A DNA stretch of 64,000 nt from Cladocopium goreaui (taxonomy: Eukaryota; Sar; Dinophyceae; Suessiales; Symbiodiniaceae): positions 62,001-126,000 of the forward strand of contig CAMXCT020001123.1 of NCBI GenBank assembly GCA_947184155.2. Reading direction: 5' to 3'. Positions 36,118-48,409 of this stretch are shown here, piece by piece; the stretch's first letter is position 1; every line of letters begins with the position of its first letter. Under the pieces are notes generated by a model, which did no database searches, was not told the DNA's origin, and was given only the letters and a program-made list of their open reading frames with translations. The translations under genes and the position numbers were made by a program.

Positions 36118-36571
36118 GAACCAAGTCGGGTCCAAAAGGTTTTTGTTCTCATCTTTATTGGGATGATGCACAGGAAATCTACAGCAAACCATATGTTTTC
36201 TGCAGACCATAGGTTTTCTGCAGGTCTTCCCCGCTAAGATTTGGATGATTCTGTGTATATATGTATAAATATATTATATATATACAGTATATAAGTATAT
36301 ATTATTTCCCTTAAGTTAAATCCTAGACTTGGTCTAAGGAAAAAAGCAGAGGGCAACATTTGGATTTCATGGGAAAAACATTGGAAAAACCTTGGATTTG
36401 ATGGAAACAAAAATTGGAAACACATCACATGCTCTTGAAGGCAAGCAATCCTGACCCGTATCCAAAACGTTTCAAATGTTAACGTAAAATGAATCCAACA
36501 GTCAACATATGTCAACATTGAACTTGAGATTTCGATGGCCGTTGGAAAGCGAACATGATTTTGGAGCTCCG

Positions 36572-36730
36572 GCGACACACCCGATCAATGGGAATTCCAA
36601 GATCCTAAAATGGAGGTACTGTACCATATAAGGCCATATTTTGTGGTGATATTCACTTACATAGGCCTTATATAGGCCTTATATATGGTAGGTACCTCCA
36701 TTTTAGGATCCTGAAATTCCCATTGACCGA
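36572..36730. repeat. Palindromic (fold-back) element
   Basis: Two arms of about 55 bp face each other: CAATGGGAATTCCAAGATCC with AAAATGGAGGTAC on the left, and their near-perfect reverse complements on the right, separated by about 30 bp. The predicted RNA or single strand would form one long hairpin. Architecture resembles a MITE, but the ends differ from the TACCCTCTGG family and no clear target duplication was seen. Confidence 0.75.
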
Positions 36731-37053
36731 TTTCGGTCGTCATAACTTCTGCCCCAACTGGGCATCCGGCTTTCGTATCCCTCGGTGCCTGCACTTTGAT
36801 GGCTCCCGGCGTTCCTGGGGATCATCATCCCAAGGGGAAGCCGTGGCATGAAGCGCGTTGTGAAGCCATATTGCTGCAGTTCATACTATCATATTCCATA
36901 TTCCATGCTTACATAATGATGATCATTCTCATTGTTTCTTATCAAATGATGCTTTGACTATCATTATTCTTACTATGATATATTGATTAATATCATTATC
37001 AATAACAAATTGAATGCAATTCGATTTAACAAACCACCAAACCACCCGTCAAC

Positions 37054-38850
37054 ATGGAATGGCTATCCTCGTCGTCGGCGGCACATCAAGCGCCTGTGGG
37101 TCTCCAAGAATTGGTGCGGCACATGACCCCGCTGAAAGCGGACCAGTACCGTGAGGGAAGCATGTGGGAAAATATGGAACAATGATGTGAAAACTATGGA
37201 AAATGATGGAACATGAGTGAAAATGATGGATGAAACATGGATAAATCATGATAAAACATGGTGAAATTATTGGATGAAGAGTGCTGATGATGGTTGCAGT
37301 GAGTTCAGAATCTCAGGATGATCGACAAATAGGTCACAGTTTTTGACAACACATTCTGGATTATGCTAACAGAAGCATACCACATCACGAAGACTTCGTA
37401 TTCCGCGGTGTTTCACCTGCAGTCTTGCTTCCCACTTTACGCTCCGCACCTGTTGAAGGTGTTCTGCCAGCATCGACAAATCCTCGGCGCGGCAGTTGAC
37501 AGCCCCATCCCGTTTCGGTCCGCGGACGGCGCCTCAGAAGCAGAGGCAGGAGATGTCTCAGCGTCAACGCCTGCAGAGTCGAAGTATGCTCCGAAAAGCT
37601 GGGATGGTTTCAAGTGGGACGGGTGTCTCCTAAAGATACGAAACTATGTCTAGTCTATATCTGTGTTTTCTGGGTCATTCTGGGTCTTAAATTCTTGACC
37701 CTTGTCCATAGTGGAGGCCTAGGAGACAAGGGCATCAATATCTATCTACCTGTAACGGTGAGATTTATCAGTAACACCGACAAGCAGCAGTGCAGGGCGG
37801 CCCTCAGCACATACCAACCATGAAATGAAAATGAATGAAAATAACAAAAAGTTCCTGAATGAACACATTTTAATATCACGTGACAACCAACAGAACCAAC
37901 AAATTCAGGTGACATAATATTATATATATAGCGCATACATCAGCATACTGCCTTTCAGAGCGGAAAACCTCAGCAAACTAACTCCAAGCCCTGGCTCGCC
38001 GCATTTTTGAAAGCACAAAGAACAAATCTACAACTGCCAACACATCTTGCGATTTGGAGCTTTGCTTCCAAGATCGTTGCTGCTGAAAAAAAGCAGCCGA
38101 GTTGGGTGAAACTGCTCTGATGCCTCTGCATCTACCTCTTGTAGTTGATCCTGGTATGATTACGATACAATCCGGCATATTTCTCTGCATTTCAAGGCAT
38201 TTGAACAATTCTTGGATGAAACATGCGATATGACTTACCAGCAATCATCGAGGCACCAGCAATGGATCATCAAATGAAACCCGAAACCCAGAACACGTCT
38301 GGAGCTGAGGTCCACGGTGGCCTACAGCCTGTGCCACTGATAGATGGGGTACTGTAACTGGTAAGTCATATGTAACTTATATGGCCCATAACTGCCCATG
38401 ACCAGGGTTATCTACCAGTTTAATTGAGTTTTATCATTGAGGATCAGCATTAGTCATCATCCTGGATAGATCTGGATAGTAGTGGTTTATGATGGTTTAT
38501 GAAATTGGGCCCTACCTAGGGACTTGGCATTCTCCGTATCCTGGCTTCATTTATCCCAGCATATACTCTATGGTTGCTTTGTTATCTCAATACCCCATGA
38601 TTTGCGATGGTCATATGCTACATTCTTTTGTCATATTTTGTCTTGTTTTGTCAACATATGTCAACATTACGTGTTTCTCCTGAGCATTATATGGGCATTA
38701 TTATCCATATCCCACATATTCCGCACAAAGCTACGCAGCCCACAACGGAGCCCAAGAGCGCGATTCACATTGCGATGTTGGGCAAGGACTGTGAGAATGA
38801 CATGGAGCGCGTGGAACGCCTCCGCAGCCTTGGGTGTGGACAATGGGGAG
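37054..38850 (+). CDS. Possible plus-strand gene, unidentified
   Basis: An exon at 37054-37150 starts at an ATG (MEWLSSSSAAHQAPVGLQEL), runs 97 bases and ends at a GT donor (TACC|GTGAGG). A second open island at about 37440-37625 and a third at about 38731-38850 (contains AIHIAMLGKDCENDMERVER, ending GGA|GTGTAT) read on the same strand. If real this is one of the few plus-strand genes in the window, lying beyond the 3' end of the ankyrin gene. No family is recognised and I could not join the exons in phase. Confidence 0.3.
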
Positions 38851-39264
38851 TGTATATATATATATATATCTAACAATATAATCATGTAGGCAACATATGG
38901 CAACATTTCTCTCCCTATATAATGTAGATATATAAATATAGAAATATATAGACTATATTCATGTTATGCATGTGTAATTATATATGATATTATATATATA
39001 TGTGCGTGTGTGGGTACTGTATAATGTATATGAACCATATTTATATACGTTTCTATAAGTGCGTGGGTTACAAGTGCGAAAACCAGATTGAGGTGGTACC
39101 CAAAAGAGAATGATGTGATGTTGGCATGACAGTCAGCGGTACAAAAATGAAAAAAACAAATATCACATTTATATACATTTACTGTATCCATATGTGACAT
39201 GGAGATAACTTGAGATCACGTGTGTGTGTGTGTGTGTGTGTTCATCTATATTCCACCCACCAAT

Positions 39265-42200
39265 CCCGCGGGCTGACTGCGGAGTAACAAGGCTGTCTGC
39301 TGACGCTTGAACCTTTGTTCCATCTCTATCAGAGCATCAGCGATGTCACCTAAATCATTCCAGCGACGTTTTGTGGGAGCCTACAAAAGCAAAAGAACTG
39401 TTATGGGGTGTTCTTCAAATCGAGGGTATAGACTAAACCACGTGGTTTCAGTACTAAAATAATCCAAACTTGGATGATTTGAAGGTATTCCTACTTTCAG
39501 AAGCTACCAAGACCATGGGTAGAAGCAACATGCCCAACAAGAACAAGAGAATGATGCCGAGAGTATTGTCACGACAGCCAAGTGCAGCTGGCAACCTGCG
39601 AACAAAACTAGCAGGTCATGGCAAAATCATGGCACACGGTGAATCCTGCAACTGCTTGGTGTGCAGGATAGGGCTACAGTATGTTGAAAGACTCAAGTGG
39701 CTTCCAAGCGATGACTTCTTCTAAGAACCCTGTGCACTCCAATATGCATCCACATTGCCAGTTCTCAGTTGCCAGTTGATTTACCACTTCACCACAAAAT
39801 GTCACAAACTATCCGCATCAAGTTGGTTTACCTCAATATCCGCATAGATTTGCGTTGCCGGTGCCAAGCTGCTGTGCCCACGCGTCTCTGCATAGTACTT
39901 GGTGCTCTTGGAGAGCTCGTTGCCGCCCCCAAGTCTCAGGAGGGCAACTGAGAACCATTCGCGGGGAACCCAAAACACACAAATACACACACGCATGTAT
40001 AATAATAATAATAATAATTTTATTTATTATTATTATTAATATATATATATATATAACGTATGTATGTATATACTATTATATACAGATATATATATATATA
40101 ATTATTAAATATATGACACACACATGGCCATTAAATTATCGGAGTTAGATCCCAGCTTGTGAGGGGCTGTCTATAGGGCTATGATATGTTATAACCCGAT
40201 GGATCCACGGCAGGAAACGCCATGAGCGTCTCCACGCACTTGTTGTTGCCGCGCCGTGCCGCTTCGTGCAACGAGGGATGCCCCGAGAAGTTCTTCACCT
40301 GCGACGATGGGCCTTCTTGGTGCTGCATCCCACGGAGGGTTAGGACCATACCAGGTATTACAACCCAGTCCCAGTATTTTTATGGGATAATATACATATA
40401 ATATATTCTATTATGTTACATTACTTACATTATATTATATTATTACTATATTACATGTGTTTCATATTATAACACATATATATATATCATATTATATTGT
40501 ATTTTTATATTATATCAAATAATATTATATCATATTACATATATATATACATTTATAAAAACATATTATATATCATATTATATCATGTTATATTATACGT
40601 ATAAAATTGTTATATGTGATTTATATGTGTATATAATTGTATTAATATGGGTTATGAAGCACTTCCCAACTGGGATTCGCACATCCAAGTTGTCCCTTGG
40701 ACGAAGTATGAAAACAAGGGTCATCCACTGATTTACCCTCTGGTAATGACTAACATAGCTATTGAAAATGGCCATTTATAGTGGATTTTCCCATGAAAAA
40801 TTGTGATTTTCCATAGTTATGTTAAATTACCAGAGGGTAATTTCACTGGGAGTTTCTCACCCCGCCCATCCCAGCAGTTTTTGAATCACCTTGACTCTAC
40901 CCAGGCAATTCATCCAAACTTCCTTCCCAACGAAAAAATGAGAAATCAAATGTTGACGACACAAGCTATATACCCTCTGGTTATTTAACATAGTCATGGA
41001 AAATTACCATTTTTAACAGGTAAACTATAAATGGGCTATTTTCCATGGCTATGTTAAATAACCACAGGGTAATTAAAATGATGACAATAAATGAAATAAT
41101 TCACATAGCACTTGTGGTGACTTTCCCCACCCCTCTAGCCTTGACTAAGTCTGGCAGTTTCTTGGCCAACGTCTTCACGCAGTTCTCTTGTCCAAAGCGC
41201 GCAGCCAAGTGCATAGCCGTGTGACCATCCATACCTCCCGTTGGAAACATCGGTGATGTTCGGGCTGTTGCCATGGAACATGGTCCACCTATAGATGATT
41301 TCCCTGTCAAAGGTGATGTTCAATCAATATGTTCAATCAATATGTCATATTACCTAATTAAACGTATTGATGATGTTCAAAGGTGAACATTCAAAATGGT
41401 AATCAATATGTTCAATCAAATTACCAAAGGGTATTCCAAAACAAAACCCCTCATGATCAATCCACACTTTGGGATCCTGCCTAGGGATGCCGGAAATGTG
41501 TTTGACGCCGCTGGTCATGGTGTTCTTATTCAAATAGATCTCTCTCTCTCTCTCTTAATGAATAATGATGTGTAGTCATTACCAACAAGAACATGTCCAA
41601 AAATAGGGTTGCCTAAAGATCCACTACTAGAAAAATCATTTTCCCCAATGACATTTGCTATTTGGGCATATGCACCCCGGTAGTTTCACAAAGCTATATA
41701 TTGAAAATTGCTCTTTATAGAGCAGACTTACCTATTAAAAATGATGATTTTCCACAGCTATGCTACGTTCGTTGAGGGTACCTGTTCAACCACAGCCGCT
41801 CCCCCGGGCACTTTGCGTCGTCATGAGCTTTTTGGCCATGTGCGTTCGAAGCCTTGGCTTCCCCTTAAAAACGTGGGCCAGATATTCCAGGTACCTACCA
41901 GGACACTGCCGAAGGATTTAGTATGGGAAACTATATATACAGTATATACCCTCTGGTAATGACTAACATAGCTATTGAAAATGACCATAGAAATAGTGGA
42001 TTTTCCCATTAAAAATTGTGATTTTCCATAGTTATGTTAGTTTACCAGAGGGTAACTTATGGATGTTACACCAATTTTAGCAATGACAGCCCCCCATTTT
42101 GTTCGAGAGTTTTTCCGGACAACATGGTGATTTTTTCCACTTCGGCCTCACCTAAGCTAACATAGCTTATAGATGGCCCATTTTGTTCGTTGATTTACCT

Positions 42201-44818
42201 ATTGAACATGGTGATTTTCCAGAGCTATGTTAGTTTACCACTTGAAGGGTATATCATCCCATATATATATATATATAGGTTGCTTGGGGGTTCTGGGGGG
42301 GGCGCTGAGCATATATATAATATATATATATACATATAATGTTGAATCACCATGTGTAGTATTTCTTAGTGGTTCAATCAACATTTCCCATTATATCCTG
42401 GACCCCTGGGCCTCCCAGCAAGATATTCAAACACTTTCGGTGGCCGTTGACGCTGGCCAAGTGCAAGGCCGTTCGCCCAGTGTTCGTCACGGCGCCGATG
42501 AACCTGGAGCAGTTGAGGGCTTTCCATGGTAAAACCACGGGCTGCAAATCGTATGTGGTGAAGCATGGTCTATCTTCGTAAGATTCATGGAAAAGTGTAG
42601 CTAAATTCATCATCAATGGTTCTTAAATCGACATTAATATTAATAAGGGGAACAATCAACAATAATAATACTGCTAGTATTATGTATTATTAATATATGT
42701 AAATCGTATACTGCATATCTTTCAACAATTGGGGTTGTGTAGTTCTGGAAAATGTCCCATGCAATGCCTAGATGCAGGCAGCTGAGTCCCAGCGCCATGC
42801 CGGAGAAGGTATCCACATTGTCAGGTTCCCCGGTTGATTGGCTACCCTCTGGTGAACTAACATAGCAATGGAAAATCACCATTTTTCATGGGAAAATCCA
42901 CTATTTCTATGGCCATTTTCCATTGCTATGTTAGTTCACCAGAGGGTACCCTGTATTGTGCAAAAACTATTTCTAGTGGATGTTCCCATCTTTCTGCATC
43001 TATTTTTGCAAATGGATTCTAAATGATTCGAGGCTGAGACCCAAGATGTTCCACGAAAACGGCCACAACTTATGGCGAAATATCCCATTTTCTTCAGATA
43101 CAGCGGGCATAATCGCATAACCATTTTCGGCCAAACACTCTGGCGCTTGGCTTGCAGCCGACATCAGTAGGCGGCAGCACTCGGCCTAGCGGCATTCCGG
43201 CTGGCTAATTATTCCAGTTGGAAAGATTGTAACCATGATGTTTTCCAACGATATCTGACATGTTTTAAGTGTAAATGCTATCAAACATATCTTTGGCACG
43301 CTTGCCAACCACATCAGTCGACATCTTTCTGGAATGATTCCCACTCCAACAACTCGGCCATTCCGTGGCCATTTCATGGCCATTTCTTCAACGGTACCAA
43401 GGCACATGGCCATTGTGAGCTGCATAGTGCAGGGCCGTCCAGCCGATCTTGTAGCTCTTGGCGCTCAGGAGCTCCAGTAGGACCTGGACAAAAGAGAAAG
43501 GATTGTCATAGTCATGGGGAAAATGGCCAATAGTGGTTAATAATGGTTGGGAATGGTTAGGAATGGTTAAATAAATTTAAATTTAAATAATTAATGGAAT
43601 ATTAATGGTCAACAACGGTTGACATGGGAAAGGATGGTCAATTGCCCATCTCACCCTCCCTTGGTGTTCTGCCGGAGCAGCCTCTCTTGGCGTCTGCCGC
43701 ATTCCCAGCAATTCCTCAAGGGAGGCGTGATGTCCTGCCAAGGATGACATCGCTGGTCAAAATGAACCAATGATAAACAATGACTTGGGAGACATGCCAA
43801 AATTGTTCCAACCAAAACCTGTCAGTGTAAGCTAAGTGGACAAGTCCTTCCATGTTGTGGCAGCCTTCCAAAGTTCTGTAGTTGGTCAATGTCAATGGCA
43901 TCGGTTGAATTGCATTCCTACATGATCATTGTTTTTTTTGTTGTCCGAATGAATCACAATTCTTGCAAAGGCAGTAAGGCGGCCCTGGATACTCAGCGGT
44001 TTGAAAGGATATGGGAGCTGGAAGGCAAACATATCAAATCGGCAAAAACACAACAAGACTGAGAACCAACAATCCTCAACAAAGGATACAAGATGAGGAA
44101 TTCGATGTGTCGGCAGACAAACTCTCAGAGTTGGTCTGAGTTGTTTTTTCCAGGAAACGACTAATCTTGAGATGATAACCCCTATGTCAGATCATCATCC
44201 CAAATATGGTCATAAAAAATAGTTGAAACCACCAAGCATGCAGTAGCCCCTCCATGTCTAATTAAGTTACGTAGTTTATAAATCCCATTAAACCCCATTA
44301 AACCCTAATGAATCCCATGAAATCCCATGAAACCCGATTAAACCACATTAAACCACATTAAACCACAATAGTTCGAGTTTGCCCCGGGCCCCGTCCTTCC
44401 GCAGCAGCGCAGTGGATGGCTGTCTGACCTCGGAAGTCCCAAGTTGACCTACTCAATCTGCATATAAATATATCATCATATATCATCATATGTCTATACA
44501 GTTCTGTAATCCTATAAAACTATATATATATATATTTATATATATCCTTATTTCAACGTACACATATTCTCTATGCACAGCTCCCTGAGTTATCAGCGGA
44601 AAAACATATTCCTACCGGTTCCCGCCTGCACGATCCTTCTCAGCCATCACCTCCGGCATGACCCGAAGCAACTCCTTGATGCAGTAGGCCCTGAGCCGGG
44701 CATCGGTTGAAGTAAGTGGTAGCTATCAATGGCCGTTGGATCAGCAGCATCATCATGATGAATCGTAATCATAATCATCATCGTCATCGACGTCGTCATC
44801 GTCATCGACGTCATCATC

Positions 44819-44856
<38 letters not shown>

Positions 44857-44857
44857 G

Positions 44858-44889
<32 letters not shown>

Positions 44890-45510
44890 TGATAGCAAAT
44901 CACTAATTTATTATGACAACTACTAAGCCACCAATTCCCCGTGCCTCCCGTACCATGCGGCTTCGTGCAAGGCGGTCTGGCCGCGCTTGCCACGATACCT
45001 GGGAAAGTTTGAGAACTAACGACACCCACAACTTCTGTGATAATGAAGATTTATGATAATTATCATAATCAGTCATAATCTACATATGAATACACATACA
45101 TACATATATATATATTAGTACAATAAATAATTTGTTGTTTGTTTATTGGTTTATTGAGTAATGACAACGATAGTTGATGGGATCCAAGGCATGACGATGG
45201 ACTCAAACCGCAACGACAAGCTGCGATGGATCCGCCCCCTTCTCCAGCAAGCGATCCAGATCCGACTTCCGGTCATCCTCGCGCGGCCAGTCCCCACATA
45301 TGACATGGGATTGAAAATGGCCATATCATCCAAGAGGAAAATCACAGAATTAAACTCTTCCACACTCATCCAAAGTCCATGTTTGGGGCTGCGGGCTCCA
45401 GAAAAAAAATGGGACGTGTAAGCTACCAATGAAGTTTGCATCATAGGGCTGTCTCCAAGGTGACTGTCCTTGATGGCCAGATGCAACGCTTCACCCAAGT
45501 CGACCCGGAC
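39265..45510 (-). CDS. Ankyrin-repeat protein, about 15 exons
   Basis: Minus-strand exons, mostly one repeat or half repeat each: about 45510-45445 (GEALHLAIKD), 45290-45225 (LDRLLEKGADPS), 44998-44940 (GQTALHEAAWYGRH), 44715-44630, 44455-44385 (RGQTAIHCAAAEG), 43740-43650 (ends GGAGG|GTGAGATGG), 43490-43385 (GWTALHYAAHNGH), 43190-43100, 42848-42745 (GMALGLSCLHLGIAW), 42520-42410 (GRTALHLASVNGHRKCLNIL), 41880-41782, 41245-41110 (DGHTAMHLAARFGQENCVKT), 40310-40205 (HPSLHEAARRGNNKCVE), 39945-39835 (ends GAG|GTAAAC) and 39383-39266 (DIADALIEMEQRFKRQ; donor GTGGGT). Ankyrin repeats mediate protein binding; no catalytic domain was seen, and both ends are open. Exon positions are approximate. The introns host several palindromic TA-flanked elements. 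Confidence 0.72.
39470..39724 (+). CDS. Small plus-strand open frame, doubtful
   Basis: 84 codons with a basic, non-repetitive product (contains KLAGHGKIMAHGESCNCLVC) lying between two exons of the ankyrin gene on the opposite strand. It has a CxC/C cluster but no recognisable domain. It could be an independent small gene, a processed fragment or chance. Confidence 0.2.
   Translation: MDDLKVFLLSEATKTMGRSNMPNKNKRMMPRVLSRQPSAAGNLRTKLAGHGKIMAHGESCNCLVCRIGLQYVERLKWLPSDDFF
40733..40841. mobile_element. Palindromic TA-flanked element (TACCCTCTGG family), copy
   Basis: About 108 bp beginning TTACCCTCTGGTAAT and ending ATTACCAGAGGGTAA, with inner arms around ATAGCTAT and GATTTTCC. Both ends are flanked by TA. 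Lies in the intron between ankyrin exons near 41.1 and 40.3 kb. Confidence 0.85.
40971..41072. mobile_element. Palindromic TA-flanked element (TACCCTCTGG family), copy
   Basis: About 101 bp from TACCCTCTGGTTATTTAACA to TGTTAAATAACCACAGGGTA, the same family as the 40733 copy and in the same ankyrin intron, 130 bp away. Confidence 0.8.
41673..41780 (-). mobile_element. Degenerate palindromic element supplying a splice donor
   Basis: Read on minus the element starts TACCCTCAACGAACGTAGCA and continues TGGAAAATCATCATTTTTAA, matching the family. Its first TA is the second and third base of the GTA at the end of an ankyrin exon (GAACAG|GTACCC), so the inferred donor lies exactly on the element edge. 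The far end (CCCCGGTAGTTTCACAAAGC on plus) is diverged. Confidence 0.6.
41947..42054. mobile_element. Palindromic TA-flanked element (TACCCTCTGG family), best copy
   Basis: 108 bp from TACCCTCTGGTAATGACTAA to TTAGTTTACCAGAGGGTA. The arms pair over roughly 35 bp (CTAACATAGCTATTGAAAAT against ATTTTCCATAGTTATGTTAG) around a short loop. No open frame; TA on both sides. A more diverged relative follows at about 42141-42252. Both lie in one ankyrin intron. Confidence 0.85.
42843..42948 (-). mobile_element. Palindromic element supplying a splice acceptor
   Basis: 106 bp, nearly perfect palindrome from TACCCTCTGGTGAACTAACA to TGTTAGTTCACCAGAGGGTA. On minus its right end reads CACCAGAG|GGTAGCC, and the frame of the following ankyrin exon (GSQSTGEPDNVDTFSG) is open and in phase from that AG. 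The inferred acceptor is therefore inside the element's inverted repeat. Confidence 0.75.
44754..44885. repeat. (ATC)n trinucleotide tract in ankyrin intron
   Basis: About 130 bp of CAT/ATC units with CGTCGT interruptions. Together with 19921-19965 and 32561-32805 it is the third GAT/ATC tract in the window. Confidence 0.9.
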
Positions 45511-45514
45511 CTAG

Positions 45515-48400
45515 GAGAAGGACCCAACGTACGGGAGGCTTCGGTGAAGGTCTGGCCGGATATCGTTGGCAGTTCCACATGATTCTCTGTAGGTTGTGTA
45601 CAGAAACCATTCTGATTCATGGTATCATATGGTATCATATGGTATCCTAGATTTCGCAATGCCGACAGTTGTCGTCGCTCTTGGGAATGACGTCCACCAT
45701 GTCACCTCCAAGCAAAGGATGATGCAAATCCAACATCTATTGAGCACGTTGTGGAATGTGGTAGATGCTTTATGGATATCATCCCTCTTAAAATGATGGA
45801 CAATCGGTGGCCATGTCAGCATTGGAGGGTCAAAGGAAGGGGTGATCAGAAGCAACATGATTACCCCTTTGAAGGGGCCTGGAAAGGGTTGGTAAGGAGG
45901 TCAAAGTTTCGAGTACTTTGGGATCTTTGGGGCGAACCAACAGCCTGTAACCTGCTGATTCAAGACTGGAGACAAGCTGGACGTTCTCAGTTGCATGGTC
46001 AACTAAAAATCAGTTACAGCACACCTCAGCATACAATATCATAGAACAAATTGATATAAATGCGTTCACACAGCACCGGGTTATCTATCCTGTGGTTGGG
46101 AAACTCTTACGTACTAGTAGCTCCTTGCTCTCCAATGAATAGGTACTGCAGTCTGGATGCAATTTATACGTAGTTAAGTTATACTGAATCATGAATTACC
46201 TAGTTTCGCTTCACCCATTTGCCTTGGCTGCGGGTTTACCGCTCTGACCACTGCCTACTTTGAGCCATGGCTGCGATTTCGGAACGATGGGGCGCCCGGG
46301 TCCCTGTTTCCGGAACTGGGAAAATCGAGGTTCTAGAGTGAGAAGCTCAAACATCATCAGAATATAATATATATATATATATGTTCATTGATTGAAAGCC
46401 CATGAAGGATTATGTTCGGCTGGTCAAACACCTATCATCGTTCCCAGTTGTAGCAGTTCTGTATCTAGAATAAATTCCCATCTGGTGAAGCCTTTCCGCC
46501 TGGGATTGCATCGACATTAATCCAACCAATATTTGGTCACTTAAATTGCGCACGGACTGTCGGACTGTCGGATTAATCCATCCCATCATTTCCCGATCAA
46601 ACAGTTGGTTAACCCACCAATGGATTCACCCAAGTACTACTGTAATTATCAACCATATCCCATTATATAATGTTCTTGCTTTGGCCGAACTTTCTAGGCT
46701 ACAAATCACCCGTTATATCCCTTATTCAGTGCTTATAAATCACCTGTCTTTGTTGATCAAATCAGCTGTTCAGTCACTCATTTTCCTGGAAAAAAAGAAG
46801 TTGGATTCACTATTGAATTGTCCTGGAAAGAGTTTGCTTCCTGAGTTGGATGTGCATCCCACTTAGGATCCCTGGTTTATAATCCATATGGAGGTTAAAT
46901 GGGGCTACCCCCAGTCATAATCCATTTCATTTTGGCATTTTCCATGAAAGAAACCATCCAGCTATTGGGGATCCCCGACCCGGAGCCTGCTGCAAGGTCA
47001 CAGGCTGCGGCCTCGCCTGGTTTTTGTTTGCAAAATTTTCAGGGGGTACCCTCTGGATGTTTTTTTGAAGGGTGATGATTAATGGATGCTAATGGATTTT
47101 CAAGTGAGACATGTGTTTTGATAAATGGATTTTTAATTTCATGGATTCCAATGGATTCTAATAGACTTGAAGGGTTCATATGCTGAAATGACATTCAGTT
47201 GAACATGAGAATCACGAATGATAAGAATGGAACATCACCACATATCACCACCAAACTAGTATAAATTAAATGATGATGGTGCCATCCATAAACGCTCCGC
47301 TACTTTGGGAGCTTTAAAACATTTAAAACCCAATCCTAGCCATCCAGCGACGTCGCGACGCTACGTGAGGTCAGGTCGCTATAATTCATCCAGGTCTGTT
47401 GGAAAATCACAAAATAGGCAGATCTTTATCCCAGAAGTGTACCAGAAATAGGTGACACTATGGTGAATAGCGAATTCACCACAATTGGAGGATTATGGCA
47501 TTGGGTTCGCCACATTAATTATGCAAATTAAGGAGTCAGAACAGGGTAGAATTAGGACGCCTCGAATACATGAGGGGAAATTCTTTGGATTTGACGTTGC
47601 TGCATGTGCATTGGATGTTGGCAATAAAATAACATTTGAAACAAGGGGGTTAATTGTTGAAAAATGTTTGAAAGTGGAGACTTCGACATGTAATTGGGAT
47701 TATGACCGTTATGACTTATGAGGGGTTAGAACGTGGAGTACTTAGATTTATAATGATTTATAGACGTCTACGACTTCGGGTTGCACTGGGTTTGTGAACA
47801 GGCAAAGCGGCATCACAATTATTGACTTATGTTGGTTTGAGAATTCTACATGAAAGCATGGTCGTGCCATCAAAAACTAGCCAAATTGGATGGGGATGTG
47901 CTGTAGGATTTTCCATCGAACACATAGCATGGTCATGCAATCATTGGGAACACATTTGACGAGCATGTAACCTATAGGCTAATGCACATGTTTCCTATTT
48001 GCTTTTACCTCTCATACTTCAGCATCGTGGGTATTTAAATCCTGTTTAAGATGTATCACTGTATTATCACTGGAACTACTAGATGTTCATTCCCTAATAG
48101 TTGGTTATGAAATGTTATGAACATATTGTCAATTGCTCGGGTGTTTTGTGGCACATCACCCCTGGAACGATCTCTTGGAGCAAGACTGGATTCACCCCAT
48201 GGCTATTTAAGGGTGGAATCCCAGCAGTTAATCCACCAGCGTTTCTCGGAAAATCACCATATGCCATAAACCAATGCCATAAACCACCCCCAATATTTCA
48301 AACATCATCACTATCACTAGCAAATCACATGTTGTTCATTCCATTCAATGATGTTCTTCCCCAGTAATAAATGGAAGGTAAACATCATCCCCAAACAAAC
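45515..48400. other. No gene recognised
   Basis: Mostly AT-rich. A short plus-strand frame from an ATG at 46267 (MAAISERWGARVPVSGTGKI, then GAG|GTTCTA) has coding-like composition but no partner. The open frame at 47485-47721 has AT-rich codons and no motif and is probably chance. A TA run lies at about 46362-46382. Confidence 0.4.
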
Positions 48401-48409
48401 CATTGCTTC

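Noticed and set aside
47485..47721. 78-residue plus-strand frame
   Set aside because: AT-rich codons, no motif and no splice context; probably chance.
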